Below, piece by piece: positions 33,978 to 47,054 of a DNA stretch of 64,000 nucleotides. Position 1 is the first letter of the stretch; each line of letters starts with the position of its first letter. The DNA comes from Theobroma cacao (lineage: Eukaryota; Streptophyta; Magnoliopsida; Malvales; Malvaceae). The stretch covers positions 17,607,880 to 17,671,879 of the forward strand of contig NC_030854.1 of the NCBI RefSeq assembly GCF_000208745.1, given 5' to 3'. The notes beneath the pieces are model-generated. The model was not told the origin of the DNA and searched no databases. It worked only from the letters and a program-made list of their open reading frames with translations. A program made the translations under genes and the position numbers.

Positions 33978-36939
33978 TGTCACAACTTGAAACCTCCCTC
34001 GGGCCCATGACAACCGTCGCGACGTCCCGATTTACACTCATTACCCGGAATGCCAATCGAAACCCTACAAGGCTTATGTATCAGTTTCTTGCATTTCCTG
34101 TGAGCAATCGTTGTTAAACATTCCGTTTTAAACAATTACCAGTCATTTTTGGCTCAAGTAAATCAAAAGACAAATTTTTTTTTAAAAGGATTTATAGACA
34201 AATATTACTATTCAAAATATTGATTAAAATATAGTATTTTTTTATATAAAACAATATTTATAGAAGCACGTGTAAGTAAAATAAATTCATACATATAATA
34301 ATTTACAAAGTTATAATATACAATAATAATTACAATGACAAGTGGTCCGTAAATACATCAAATGTTGGTGATAGTAACCTACTATCTGTGAGATAGAGGG
34401 GTCAACTGAAATCCTCGACAAAATTGGGTATCTACAAGCTACCACAGGCCTAAAATATTTGGAAAGGAGGTGGGTGAGATTTTGCAATCCCAATGAGTAA
34501 ACAGACATTATTATAAATATCTAAAGGCAAGTAAAATGGAGGCAAGTTTAAATGACAAATCACAAACCATTTCATAAGGTTTTCAATTTATTTCTTAAAC
34601 CATAAAATATTTGTAATTTACAAAACAGTTGTTAAGGCTTATGACTTTTATTAGAAACAGGGCTCAAGCCAAAAACTAGTCCTCGGGGATGCCTTGGCCG
34701 AGGCATCTAACCGAGTCCGCCAAGGTTGTTAAGATATTTACATGTTAAACACATGTTATTTTTGAAAACAAGCCGTTCCTTGGCGTTGGCCGAGTTACAC
34801 ATTCATGTGGGGGTTCGACGTGAAGTGAGCTCTAACACTACCCCGGGAGTTACCCTTCTCACCTCTACAATCGGAGTAACTATATAATCGGATTTACCGT
34901 GCCCCTCTAATAGGCAGTCCACTAAAACCCGTCACTACAGTTACTAAACCCACCAATTTTAATAAAATTTCGACAGTATAACGTGACTTTTATTTATTTA
35001 CCCAGCTTGCATAGTAAAAAACAGCTTACATAAATTTCCAATGCAATTATAAAATATAGCCACATATACTCATATATAATAAGCCATTCATAGGAAAATA
35101 TATTTTTCAAGACAATTAGCAGCCTCCCATTTACTCAATTTCATAATCAAAAGTTTCTTATTTCAGATAATCAACACAATATATTTATTTGTCACATTTA
35201 TTTCTAACACATCAAAAGTCCCATTTTAATCTCATTTTCGTTTCATAAAATACATAAAGAGCATTTAAAAATAAACTCTAGATAATTTACAATAATAAGA
35301 GGTTTACTCATCGTTTGTACAAATTAAATGCTTTCTAGGTGCCTCGATCACTGGTCGTTGGGTATGATTTTCTTGCCTTTACCGGAAGGCTCTCTTCCTA
35401 GACACATTGCAAAAATTACACAATTCACCACATTGATGCTAAATCACTATATAACTGACTTAAATCCTATACTAATGCATGATATAAAGTGCAAAATGTC
35501 TAAATTTTGCCTAAACATGGTGTTAGCCTATTTCGGTCTTTTACTCGATAAATCGATATACGCGTCCGTTTAAACTCCAAATTAATTTTTTTTCAATTTT
35601 TATACCTCAATTGCACCCAAATTGACTTAATGTCCCTCAGTGTGGTGCAAATTATCAGTCCTGACAGCAAATTACGAAAATACCCATAATGGGTAAAAAT
35701 TCATATTTTTGCTTCGAAAATTCCCATTATTTTTCTAGGCTTATAATTCATCATTATTAATCATAATTCCTCAAATAAACATCAAGATCAGCAGCCAATA
35801 TTCCCCTAGAAAATTTGGCATAATGGGTTTCAATGGGAGAAAAGTATTTCTCTAGCTTATTTTTGCTATATTACAATATAACCTAACTAAAATCACTTAA
35901 TTCAATTAAAATCAACCAAAACTCAAGCTCAAAACTCATCCATGGAGGTTTGGCCAGCATGGATGTCCATACCCACTTTCTAATTTTGCATGAAAATGAG
36001 AAAAATGCATGGGTAGTGAAAATCACAAGGAAAATCAATGAAATTTACCTTTTTGATGCTTGATTTCTTGATTTCTCTTGATTTTCCCCAAATTTTTCAG
36101 CTAGGGTTCTTATTTCTTTTTCCCCTTTTCTCTCCTGGTTTGGACGGCTTGAAGAAGATGAGAATTCTGGAATTTTGACCTTTTTAAAGGCTAAAATAAT
36201 ATAATATTATTTTATTCATTTTTTTAATGTTTTATTAATTCCTTAAATTCTAGCCATCCATTTGTTTCCAAATTTTCACCATACACTTGTCCCANNNNNN
36301 NNNNNATATCCATAGCTTAGATACAATTCTCAGACTTATCCAAAGTCTTGGTGGAGTAATTTTTGAAATTTACACTTTTGCCCCCGTAAAAGTCAAAAAT
36401 TACATTTTTGCCCCAAAAATTGAAAAATTGCCCATAGACATATTTTTCATCCCTTATACTAATACCATTCTCCAATTTGTCAAATTTGATCTAAATTCTC
36501 TCAAAATCTCAAATTTTGTCCGCTGGTGGTAAAATTACGATTTTACCCCTACACTCCAGAAATCACCGGAATTAAACTTTTTCCCTTCCTATCATTAAAT
36601 TATACTCCAAATAGTTAATCTTGATCAAAAATTTCACTCAATGATCAAATTAATATCTTAAGTGGCAAAATGACGATTTTACCCCTTAACATGAAAATTT
36701 TCAATTTTTTCCCAACTGAACCCTCAAACTCCGAACAATCATTTTTAGTCATTCCTGGACTGTAAAATATTAAATTTCATCCTACGATTCCTATTTGAAC
36801 TAGTTTGACGTTAAATCAACTTAAGTGTATCGTTAGGTATAATACCAAGTTTCATCAATCTTAAGGGCTTTCCTGGCGTAATAATATGCTACTCAGTGCA
36901 TGTATGTCATGACATGTGTTTATAGGGTCGAGTTTTACA
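33978..36939 (-). repeat. 3' LTR of the Gypsy element
   Basis: Collinear with 41969-44908 throughout. A block of 11 N (36295-36305) sits where the other LTR reads CCCATATATCC without a break, so the N run is a scaffolding artefact with no missing sequence. Frames at 34311-36532 are LTR artefacts. Confidence 0.93.
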
Positions 36940-36954
36940 ATTCCACCCCCCTAA
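36940..36954 (-). other. Polypurine tract
   Basis: The minus strand reads TTAGGGGGGTGGAAT directly before the 3' LTR start (TGTAAAAC). This is the expected primer site for plus-strand DNA synthesis of the element. Confidence 0.8.
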
Positions 36955-36978
36955 AAATAAAATTTTGACCTCAAAATT

Positions 36979-39900
36979 TCACTTACCAGATTCGACAAAT
37001 AGATGCGGGTATTTGTTCCTCATATGATGCTCTACTTCCCATGTCATTTCCTTCATTCGAGCACTTTTCCACAACACTTTGACCATTGAAATACTCTTGT
37101 TCCTCAATACTTGATTCTTTCAATCCAAGATACTCACAGGTTGCACCTTGAACTTCAAATCGTCATGCAACTCGATCGGGAGGTGCTTCGAGGATGTGAG
37201 AGGGATTTGGTACATATTTTTTAAGCATGGAGACATGGAAAACGTTGTGCATCTGATCTAACTCTGGAGGTAGTTCTAACCGATAAGCCACTGGTCCAAT
37301 TCTCTCAATGATTCGGAATAGTCCAATATACCTCGGGTTAAACTTTCCCCGCTTCGCAAATTGAATCACACCTTTCCACAGAGAAACCTTAAGAAAAACT
37401 CTATCATCGATCTCAAACTCCAAATCTTTTCTCCGTTTATCTACATAGCTCTTCTGCCTATCTTGGGCTACCTTTAGCCTCTCTCGTATAACCTTGATCT
37501 TGTCATTAGTTAGATCAATCAATTCCACACTAACTAACCTTTTTTCACCCACTTCATCTCAACAAAGTGGAGTACGACATTTCCTTCCATATAAAGCTTC
37601 GTACGGTGCCATACCAATGCTAGACTAGAAGCTGTTGTTGTAAGCAAATTCCACTAACGGCAAGTGTCTATCCCAACTCCTAAGAAAATCCATGACACAA
37701 GCCCTCAACATATCCTCCATAGTTTGGATAGTCCTCTCTGACTGACTATCCGTCTGTGGGTGAAAAGTAGTGCTAAATTTCAATTTGGTTCCGAGAGCTT
37801 CTTGAAATTTCAGCCAGAGTCGAGAAGTGAATCGAGGATCTCAGTCTGACACTATAGAAATGGGAACTTCATGTAGCCTCACAATCTCATTTATATAGAG
37901 TTGAGGCAGCTTCTCAATAAAGTATGTACTATGGACAGCTAAAAAGTGAGCGGACTTAGTCAACCGATCTACGATCACCCAGATCTCATCCTTTCCCCTT
38001 TGTGTCCGCGGCAGTCCCAAAACAAAATCCATAGCTACATGCTCCCATTTCCATTCGGGAATAGGTAAAGACTGAAGTGTACCTGATGGCTTCTGATGCT
38101 CCGCCTTAACTTGCTGACATACGGGACACTTTGCTACGAATTTTGCTACGTTTCGCTTCATACCTGGCCACCAATAATTCTCCCTGATAGTCCTATACAT
38201 CTTGGTGCTTCCAGGATGTAATGCATAGGTAGATGAATGGGCTTCTTCCATGATCGCCTGTCTCAGCTGGTTTTCCTCAAGAACACAAACTCGGTCTCTA
38301 AACATCAAGACGTTATCCTTTCTGAATCTGAATTCACTAACTCCCCCATCGGTCAATTTTTGAATTTCTTTTCTTAACTCATCATCAGACCTCTGAATGT
38401 CCTTGATCTGATTAAGTAATGAAGGTCGCATAATGAAGCTTGCCAATAAGGATCCATCCTCATCATTTCTCAACTGGACCCCAAGAGATTTCATCTCTAA
38501 TAATGCTGGAAAATAACAACTCTGAAGTGCGGCTAAAGACGATGAAGACTTACGACTTAAGGCATCAGCTACAACGTTCGCCTTTCCCGGATGATAGTCT
38601 ATCACCAAGTCATAATCTTTTATCAACTCCAACCATCACCTTTGCCTCAAATTAAGCTCATTCTGAGTGAGCAAATATTTTAAACTCTTGTGATCCGTAA
38701 ATACCCGACAATGCTCACCATACAAGTAATGCCTCTAGATTTTTAAAGCAAACACCACTGCTGCTAACTCTAAATCATGGGTAGGGTAATTTGCTTCATG
38801 CCTCTTTAGTTGTCTAGAAGCATAAGCCACAACTTTTTCATCCTGCATCAACACACACCCTAACCCCAACTTAGATGCATCATTGTACACCACAAATTCT
38901 TTTCCATTAACAGGAAGTGTTAAAACTGGAGCGAAGGTTAACCGGTTCTTTAGCTCCTGAAATCGACTTTCACACACATCGTCCCACTTAAACTTAACTC
39001 CCTTACGAGTTAGACGGGTCAAAGGAGCTGCTATTAAGGAAAACCCCTGAACAAACCTCCGATAATAATCAGTTAATCCGAGGAAACTACAAATCTCTGT
39101 CACTGTCTTAGGTTGCTCCCATTGTAAAATTGCCTCTATCTTCTTGGGATCAACACATATTCCAGCTCCCGATACTACGTGTCCTAAGAATACCACTTCC
39201 TGTAACCAAAACTCACACTTCGAAAACTTTGCATACAATTGTCTTTCCCGCAAAGTCTGTAATACTATACACAAGTGGGTAGCGTGCTCATCATTATCTC
39301 TCGAGTAAACTAAGATGTCATCAATGAACACAATAACAAACTTGTCCAAGTAAGGGTGAAACACCCTATTCATGAGATCCATAAAAGCTACCGGTGTGTT
39401 AGTTAACTCGAAAGGCATGACCAAGAACTCATAATGACCGTACCGAGTCCTGAACGCTGTCTTAGGTACATCCTGTTCTTTAATCCTCAATTGATGATAC
39501 CCAGACCTCAGATCAACCTTAGAAAACACTGTAGCTCCCTGTAATTGATCGAAAAGATCATCAATCCTCGGCAACGGATACTTGTTCTTAATGGTCATTT
39601 TGTTAAGCTGTCGGTAATCTATACATAACCGAAGTGCACCGTCTTTCTTTTTCACAAATAAAATCGGTGCTCCCCACGGAGATGTACTAGGGCGTATAAA
39701 ATCCTTGTCCACTAACTCTTACAACTGTACTTTCAACTCCTTCAACTCTGCTGGAGCCATTCTATATGGAGAAATACAGATAGGGGCAGTACCCGAAAGT
39801 AAGTCAATGGGGAATTCGATCTCACGATCGGGAGGAAGTCTTGGTAATTCATCAGAAAATACATCAGGGAACTCACTTACTTCGGGGACATTCTCTAACT

Positions 39901-41770
39901 TAGGTTCCTCCCTCGATATATCAATCACGTGAGCCAAGTATACCGGATATCCCTTTCGCACCAATTTCAAAGCTTTGAGGGCCGAGATTACACAAAACGG
40001 TAATACTCGACACTCCCTAGTAAATACAACTTCTGCTCCTTCTGAACTCTGGAGAATCACTTCTTTCTTAAAACAATCTACCTTTGCTCGATGAGTGGAC
40101 AACCAATCCATACCCAAGATCAAATCAAAGTCCCGAATCTCCAAAGGAATTAAATCACCTATAAATTTTTCTTCTCCAACTTTAATACCACAATCTCTAT
40201 AATACGTATTTCTTACTAACCGCTCGCCCAAAGGAGTATGCACTATAATCTCTTCCTCTAATGGTGACAGGTTCCTATTTGAGAATGATGCAAATGATGT
40301 GCTCACGTATGATCTATCGGAGCCCGAATCTATCAAAACATGTGCATCTCTATCAAACACAATCATAGTACCTGTCATTGTGCTAGGTCGAACTCGGGCT
40401 TCATCTTCAATCACTGCAAAAACCCTGATCAAAATCTGGGGCTGCGGTCTAGAAGATGGCTGCTCTGGGGTATTACTCCCCATGCCTGACCGTATCACTG
40501 GGTCCTGTCTGGACTGTGATCCCGAAGTGTCTCTCCGTGGTATACTAAGACGAGTCGGAGGAGTAGAAATAGCTATTGTACCTAGTCTCAATTGAGGACA
40601 ATATCTCTGGATATGCCCTTGTTGGCCGCATTGAAAACATCTTACAGGCTTTCTACATGACCCAACATGAAATCCTCCGTAATTACGGCATCTGTCCAAT
40701 CCTCCTGAAGTATCCCTCTGATTACTCATCACTGGCCGATCAAATCTAGAATATCTCGGCTGTGACTATTGAGATGGAGGTCTAGTGGATGCCATAGACG
40801 CTGAGGTAGTACTTCCTGTAATAGATGTTGAATTTCTATCTCTCTTTGAAGACTGACCCGAGAACGTAGGCAGATTCCTTTTCTTTGCAAACTCAGCTCG
40901 GATCCGTCTATTCTTAGTGGCGAGCTTCTCAGCTCGTAAGGCCATCTGCACAACTTCCTTATACGACTCCTTACCAGTCACTATCATACGCTCCCATATC
41001 TCATTACGAAGTCCCTCCTCAAAGTAGTTTACTTGGTCTTGCTCCAATCTCACCAACTCAGGTACATAAGACATCAGCTCGTTAAAACGAGTTTCATACT
41101 CCTCAATGGTCATGTTCCCTTATTTCAAGCTCAGAAATTCTCTCTTTTTCTCTTTCTGATGGAAATAGGTGTAGTACTGACCATTGAACTCTCGGAGGAA
41201 ATTCGTCCAAGTCAGCGGTATAGAAGAGTGAGACTTTACTGAATTCCACCAAGTATGGGCTCTCTTCTCAAATAATCGTGTAGCCACCTTCAATTTCATC
41301 TCATCATCTAATCCCATATCTGCCAGTGTCTCCGATACTTGAATAACCCAATCCCTAGCTACGGTCGCATCCAACTTACCAGTAAATGAGACGTAACCTA
41401 ACTGTCTAGCTTTCTTTAATTTCTTAGAAATGGAGACATCCGGTATTTGGGGTGGAATAGGAGGTGGTGGTACTGGGGTTGTTACAGGGGAAACAGTGGG
41501 TGGAACTGGACCAGCCTGAGCCTGGCCCATAAGAGCAGCGAGAAAAGCCGTTAATGCCTGAGCTACCTCGGGTGACAGGGCAGGTACGCTAGGAGCAGCA
41601 ACAGGTGGTGGAGGAGGTACAAGAATGTCAGTAGACTCAGCAATAGCAGCTGCTCTAAAAGAAGACGCAGCCGACTCCTCTTCTATGGAATCCGATCGAC
41701 TCTGTCTAGGGTGACCTCTTCCCTTACCGGTAGATCTAGTGATAGGTGGTAGCTCACGTTGAGGAGGCAT
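36979..41770 (-). pseudogene. Gag-pol polyprotein of the Gypsy element, inactivated
   Basis: One reading frame runs from 41770 to about 37172, interrupted only by in-frame stops at 41120, 40766, 39719, 38735, 38636, 37841, 37625 and 37559. A one-base shift near 37172 then precedes the chromodomain, which carries one more stop. Order: gag (DWVIQVSETLADMG, THTWW-like block), zinc knuckle CFQCGQQGHIQRYC (near 40630), protease with DSGS (near 40330), RT with FIDDILVYS (near 39320), RNase H, integrase with an HHCC finger (CPVCQQ) and Asp residues of the catalytic core, GPVAYRLELP near 37270, and a chromodomain at about 37165-36979. Domain cores are otherwise well kept. Each stop fits a single G:C to A:T transition at a position where the family usually has Gln, Arg or Trp. 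Confidence 0.92.
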
Positions 41771-41949
41771 AATGATCTATAGAAGAACGAAATTAGTTTA
41801 GACGACTTAAGACTCTATATGCAACTACATGCATCTAACTAATCTTAACTGGGCCACACTGACATTGTAAATTATTTCAAAATAACTTTAAATTCAAGAA
41901 CTTTAAAAATCAAAAACTTCTTTCAAAACCATAAGCTTTTAAACCGAAA

Positions 41950-41961
41950 GCTCTGATACCA
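41950..41961 (-). other. Primer-binding site (initiator tRNA-Met type)
   Basis: The minus strand reads TGGTATCAGAGC, 7 bp inside the 5' LTR end, complementary to the 3' end of plant initiator tRNA-Met. Confidence 0.85.
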
Positions 41962-41968
41962 ACCGAAT

Positions 41969-44908
41969 TGTCACTACCCGGAACCTCCCTCGGGCCCATG
42001 ACAACCGCTGCTACGTCCCGATTTACACTCATTACCCTGAATGCCAATCGGAACCCCGCAAGGCTTACATATGAGTTTCTTGCCTTTCCTGTGAGCAATC
42101 GTTGTTAAACATTCCGTTTTAAACAATTACTAGTCGTTTCCAGCTCAAGTAAATCAAAAGACAAAAATTTTTTTTAAAAGGATTTATAAACAAATATTAC
42201 TATTCAAAATATTGATTAAAATATAACATTTTTATATAAAACAATATTTATAGAAACACATGTAAGTAAAATAAATTCATACATACAATAATTTACAAAG
42301 TTATAATGTACAATAATAATTACAATGACAAGTGGCCCNNNNNNNNNNNNNNNNNNNNNNNNNNNNNNNNNNNNNNNNNNNNNNNNNNNNNNNNNNNNNN
42401 NNNNNNNNNNNNNNNNNNNNNNNNNNNNNNNNNNNNNNNNNNNNNNNNNNNNNNNNNNNNNNNNNNNNNNNNNNNNNNNNNNNNNNNNNNNNNNNNNNNN
42501 NNNNNNNNNNNNNNNNNNNNNNNNNNNNNNNNNNNNNNNNNNNNNNNNNNNNNNNNNNNNNNNNNNNNNNNNNNNNNNNNNNNNNNNNNNNNNNNNNNNN
42601 NNNNNNNNNNNNNNNNNNNNNNNNNNNNNNNNNNNNNNNNNNNNNNNNNNNNNNNNNNNNNNNNNNNNNNNNNNNNNNNNNNNNNNNNNNNNNNNNNNNN
42701 NNNNNNNNNNNNNNNNNNNNNNNNNNNNNNNNNNNNNNNNNNNNNNNNNNNNNNNNNNNNNNNNNNNNNNNNNNNNNNNNNNNNNNNNNNNNNNNNNNNN
42801 NNNNNNNNNNNNNNNNNNNNNNNNNNNNNNNNNNNNNNNNNNNNNNNNNNNNNNNNNNNNNNNNNNNNNNNNNNNNNNNNNNNNNNNNNNNNNNNNNNNN
42901 NNNNNNNNNNNNNNNNNNNNNNNNNNNNNNNNNNNNNNNNNNNNNNNNNNNNNNNNNNNNNNNNNNNNNNNNNNNNNNNNNNNNNNNNNNNNNNNNNNNN
43001 NNNNNNNTTACATAAATTCCCAATGCAATTATAAAATATAGCCACATATACTCATATATCATAAGCCATTCATAGGAAAATATATTTTTCAAGACAATTA
43101 GCAGCCTCCCATTTACTCAATTTCATAATCAAAAGTTTCTTATTTCAGATAATCAACACAATATATTTATTTGTCACATTTATTTCTAAAACATCAAAAG
43201 TCGCATTTTAATCTCATTTTCGTTTCATAAAATACATAAAGAGCATTTAAAAATAAACTCTAGATAATTTACAATAATAATAGGTTTACTCACCGTTTGT
43301 TCAAATTAAATGCTTTCTAAGTGCCTCGATCACTGTTCGTCGGGTACGATTTTCTTACCTTTATCGGAAGGCTCTCTTCCTAGACACATTGCAAAAATTA
43401 CACAAGTCACCACATTGATGCTAAATCACTATATAACTGACTTAAATCCTATACTAATGCATGATATGAAGTGCAAAATGTCTAAAATTTGCCTAAACAC
43501 GGTGTTAGCCTATTTTGGTCTTTTACCCGATAAATCGATATACGTGTCCGTTTAAACTCCAAATTAATTTTTTTTAGTTTCTATACCTCAATTGCACCCA
43601 AATTGACTTAATGTTCCTTGGTGTGGTGCAAATTATCAATTTCGATAGCAAATTACGAAAATACCCATAGTGGGTAAAAATTCGTATTTTTACTTTGAAA
43701 ATTTCCATTATTTTTCTAGGCTCATAATTCATCATTATTCATCATAATTCCTCAAATAAACATCAAGATGAACAGCCAATATTCCTCCAAAAAATTCGGC
43801 ATAATGGGTTTCAATGGGAGAAAAGTATTTCTCTAGCTTATTTTTGCTATATTACAATATAACCTAACTAAAACCACTTAATTCAATTAAAATCAACCAA
43901 AAATCAAGCTCAAAACTCATCCATGGAGGTTTGTCCAGCATGGGTGTCCATACCCACTTTCTAATTTTGCATGGAAATGAGAAAAATGCATGGGTAGTGA
44001 AAATCACAAGGAAAATCAATGAAATTTACCTTTTTAATGCTTGATTTCTTGATTTCTCTTGATTTTCCCCAAAATTTTCAGCTAGGGTTCTTATTTCTTT
44101 TCCCCCTTTTCTCTCCTGGTTTGGACGGCTTGAAGAAGATGAGAATTCTGGAATTTGACCTTTTTAAGCATAAAATAATATAATATTATTTTATTTATTT
44201 TTTAATGTTTTATTAATTCCTTAAATTCTAGCCATCCATTTGTTTCCAAATTTTCACCATACACTTGTCCCATATATCCATAGCTTAGATAAAATTCTCA
44301 GACTTATCCAAAGTCTTGGTGGAGTAATTTTTAAAATTTACAGTTTTATCCCCGTAAAAGTCAAAAATTACATTTTTGCCCTAAAAATTGAAAAATTGCC
44401 CATAGACATATTTTTCATCCCTTATACTCATACCATTCTCCAATTTGTCAAATTTGATCTAAATTCTCTCAAAATCTCAAATTTTATCCACGAGTGGTAA
44501 AATTACAATTTTGCCCTTACACTCCAGAAATCACCGGAATTAAAATTTTTCCCTTCCTATCATTAAATTATGCTCCAAATAGTTAATCTTGGTCAAAAAT
44601 TTCAGTCAATGATCAAATTAATATCTTAGGTGGCAAAATGACGATTTTGCCCCTAAACATCAAAATTTTTAATTTTTTCCCAACTGAATCCAAGAACTCC
44701 GAACAATCATTTTTAGTCATTCCTGGACTGTAAAATATTAAATTTCATCATATGATTCCTATTTGAACTAGTTCGAGGTTAAATCAACTAAAGTGTACCG
44801 TTAGGTACAATACCAGGTTTCGTCTATTCTTAGGAACTTTCATAACGTAATAACATGCTACTCAGTGCATGTATATCATGACATGTGTTTATAAGGTCGG
44901 GTTTTACA
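41969..44908 (-). repeat. 5' LTR of the Gypsy element, containing an assembly gap
   Basis: Matches 33978-36939. N at 42339-43007 (669) corresponds to 34349-35025 (about 677 bp) of the other LTR, so the gap estimate is close. Frames across the N run are meaningless. Frames at 43310-44500 mirror those of the 3' LTR. Confidence 0.93.
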
Positions 44909-44913
44909 CCAAA

Positions 44914-45443
44914 TGTTTAAGTGTCAAAACTAGTTTGTCTAGTTTCGAGATATCATCTCCAAATATGGTTTCCAAAGAGCAAGTTGTTATGTATCGACGT
45001 TAGGCCACAGAAGTATCGAGACATGGCTTAGTTTATAAATTGCCAATGAAGAACAAGTACTGAGACATGCAATTCAAGAATTGAGACATCAATTGAAATG
45101 GGCAATTAATGTATTGAGACTAAAATCATAGGTATTGATACTTCATATTAGACAAGTGAGAAGAAGACAGATTTAATAACCAAAATTTTGAAATCAATCC
45201 TTCAAACGGCTATGATAAGGCTCTCACATATAAATAGAAGGCTGAAACACGTTTTTGATGTGAAAGAACACCTAGAGAAGATATTTTAAGCAAGAGTGAA
45301 GCTTTCAAGAGAAAATTCCTTCAATCTCACTCTTCAAATCAAGTGTTTCTCATCTTTGCTTACTTGAGTTAAAAGTTCTGCTACTCCTTTATTAAGCCTT
45401 TATTCTCTCCTTATATTCATTGATTTATTCAAACCAAGCTTTT
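44914..45443. repeat. Degenerate GTATCGAGAC repeat, right half, and LTR-like promoter phrase
   Basis: It continues the array of 33540-33977 after the Gypsy insertion (AAGTATCGAGACATGG near 45012). Then CTCTCACATATAAATAGAAGG (near 45215), a TATA-like phrase with following leader text, suggests that the older host sequence is itself an LTR. It is interrupted again at 45444 by a solo LTR and resumes at 48201. Confidence 0.5.
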
Positions 45444-46814
45444 TGTGAGACCTCAACCTCTATAGCCTCGTAACTAGGTGTAGACAAGGTAACACGAGCT
45501 AGGGGTAATTTTGTCATTTTCTTAATGAGCCCCTAGAAGTAGGCTTTTAAACAATATTAAGACCTAAGTAAGCCTAAGGCATAAATGAATGATGAAAATA
45601 ACGGTAAAAGGACGAAGGAAATAAAAATAATGATGATTTCCATGGTAAGGGCAAAATGGTCATTTTTCATCTTGGGTCAAAATTTTAAGTTTTTGTAAAT
45701 CTGAGTATTTTTAGACCATTGTGGACCTGGCCTTAGCATCAAAAGAGTAAAAATATTGCACAAAGGATTGGAGAAGAATAAGCTAACTTGCTAAAGGCAT
45801 TTTCGTAATTTAAGAAGAAATTGGATAAGCTTAAGCTATAAATATCATTCTTTCCAGCAGCTTCTTCAATTTCTAGCAGCTTCTTCTTCTTCTTCCTTCC
45901 ATCTCACGTTTGTTTCCCCCTCCATGGAAGCTTGTTATGAAACCTCCATAACCTCTCTCAAAATAGCTCCAATTTTCATGCTTTTGTGAACTTTTGCATA
46001 AAACCTTTGTGCTCTTTCACTCTCTCACTTTAAAACCCTTGAAAAATCTTACTTCCATACTTTCTTTCACTAGCTAGGTGTTTAGAGAGAGAAAGAAGGA
46101 ACTTCTACAATAGCTTGGAAGAATTTTGAAAAGGAATTTCATTATAATCCACCAAGGTGAGTGATGAATTAGGAGTGGTTTTAAGTTGTTGATAATGGCT
46201 AGTAATTAAAGTAATGAGTTATGGTATTGTTGAAGTTGTTTATCTATTTCTAGTGTTACTTGAGAAGATAAACTAAATAGCTAATCAAATGGTAATTGGA
46301 AGGTAAATAGGAAGGCTATTGAAGCTTGATTTGGGAAATAGCTTTTGGAGCAATATTAATGTAAATTGGATTGGCTGTGATGTTTTTGGTGTGTGATACG
46401 TTCCAACGAGGCCCCTCAACCCCAATTGGACCATTAGGGAAGTTAGAGTCGACTAAAGGTTCAACAAATACCGGTGAGTGAACTTGCATTTCAAAATTTC
46501 TTTGGGAAATGTAGATGTATTTGGGGTGAAACGTTTGAATGATTTTTATCCAACTTTTCTTTAAAAAAATTACCTGGGGAACAAGCCTTTGGTGAAATGT
46601 TTTGATGTTGTGAAAATGTGCCACATAAATGGTTCATGTGTTATCACAATATGTTGATATGTATAATATGCATTGGATGTTCCTTTTTGTGTGATGATGA
46701 TGACCCAGCTATGTGCGGTGTGGGAGTGCACATGAGTTGATGATGACCCAACTATGTGCGAGTGGGAAGTGCATATGAGCCGATGATGGTGGGATGGTAT
46801 ACATGATGATGTGT

Positions 46815-46822
<8 letters not shown>

Positions 46823-46863
<41 letters not shown>

Positions 46864-46900
46864 GTGTGTGTGTNTATATATATATATATATATATATAAA
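46823..46900. repeat. AT / TG microsatellites with one N
   Basis: (AT)n, then (TG)n, then (TA)n, with N at 46874. This lies within solo LTR C1. Confidence 0.9.
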
Positions 46901-47054
46901 TATGTGTGTTATAGAAAGTTCATGAGTATGGTATATGGTTGTAATACATGTGAATCTTGCATGTTAAACCTTGGGAATTTCTAAGTATGTTCAAGTTGAT
47001 TTTGTCCTTGCAGCTAAATAGCTTTTCCTTTAGAGAATGAAAATTTTTGTTGGT

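Larger units (their letters stand above)
33978..44908 (-). mobile_element. Full-length but defective Tekay/Del-like Ty3/Gypsy chromovirus
   Basis: Two LTRs (33978-36939 and 41969-44908; TGTCAC...TTTTACA on the plus strand) enclose a minus-strand gag-pol. A perfect CCAAA target duplication lies at 33973-33977 and 44909-44913. The primer-binding site TGGTATCAGAGC (41961-41950) matches initiator tRNA-Met. The polypurine tract TTAGGGGGGTGGAAT abuts the 3' LTR (about 36954-36940). The order gag, protease, RT, RNase H, integrase, chromodomain places it in the chromovirus group. At about 2.95 kb the LTRs are long, and they differ at scattered sites, so the insertion is not very recent. It is inactive (see the coding entry). 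Confidence 0.95.

Noticed and set aside
42301..43092. Long frames across the N block
   Set aside because: They consist of unknown residues and carry no information.
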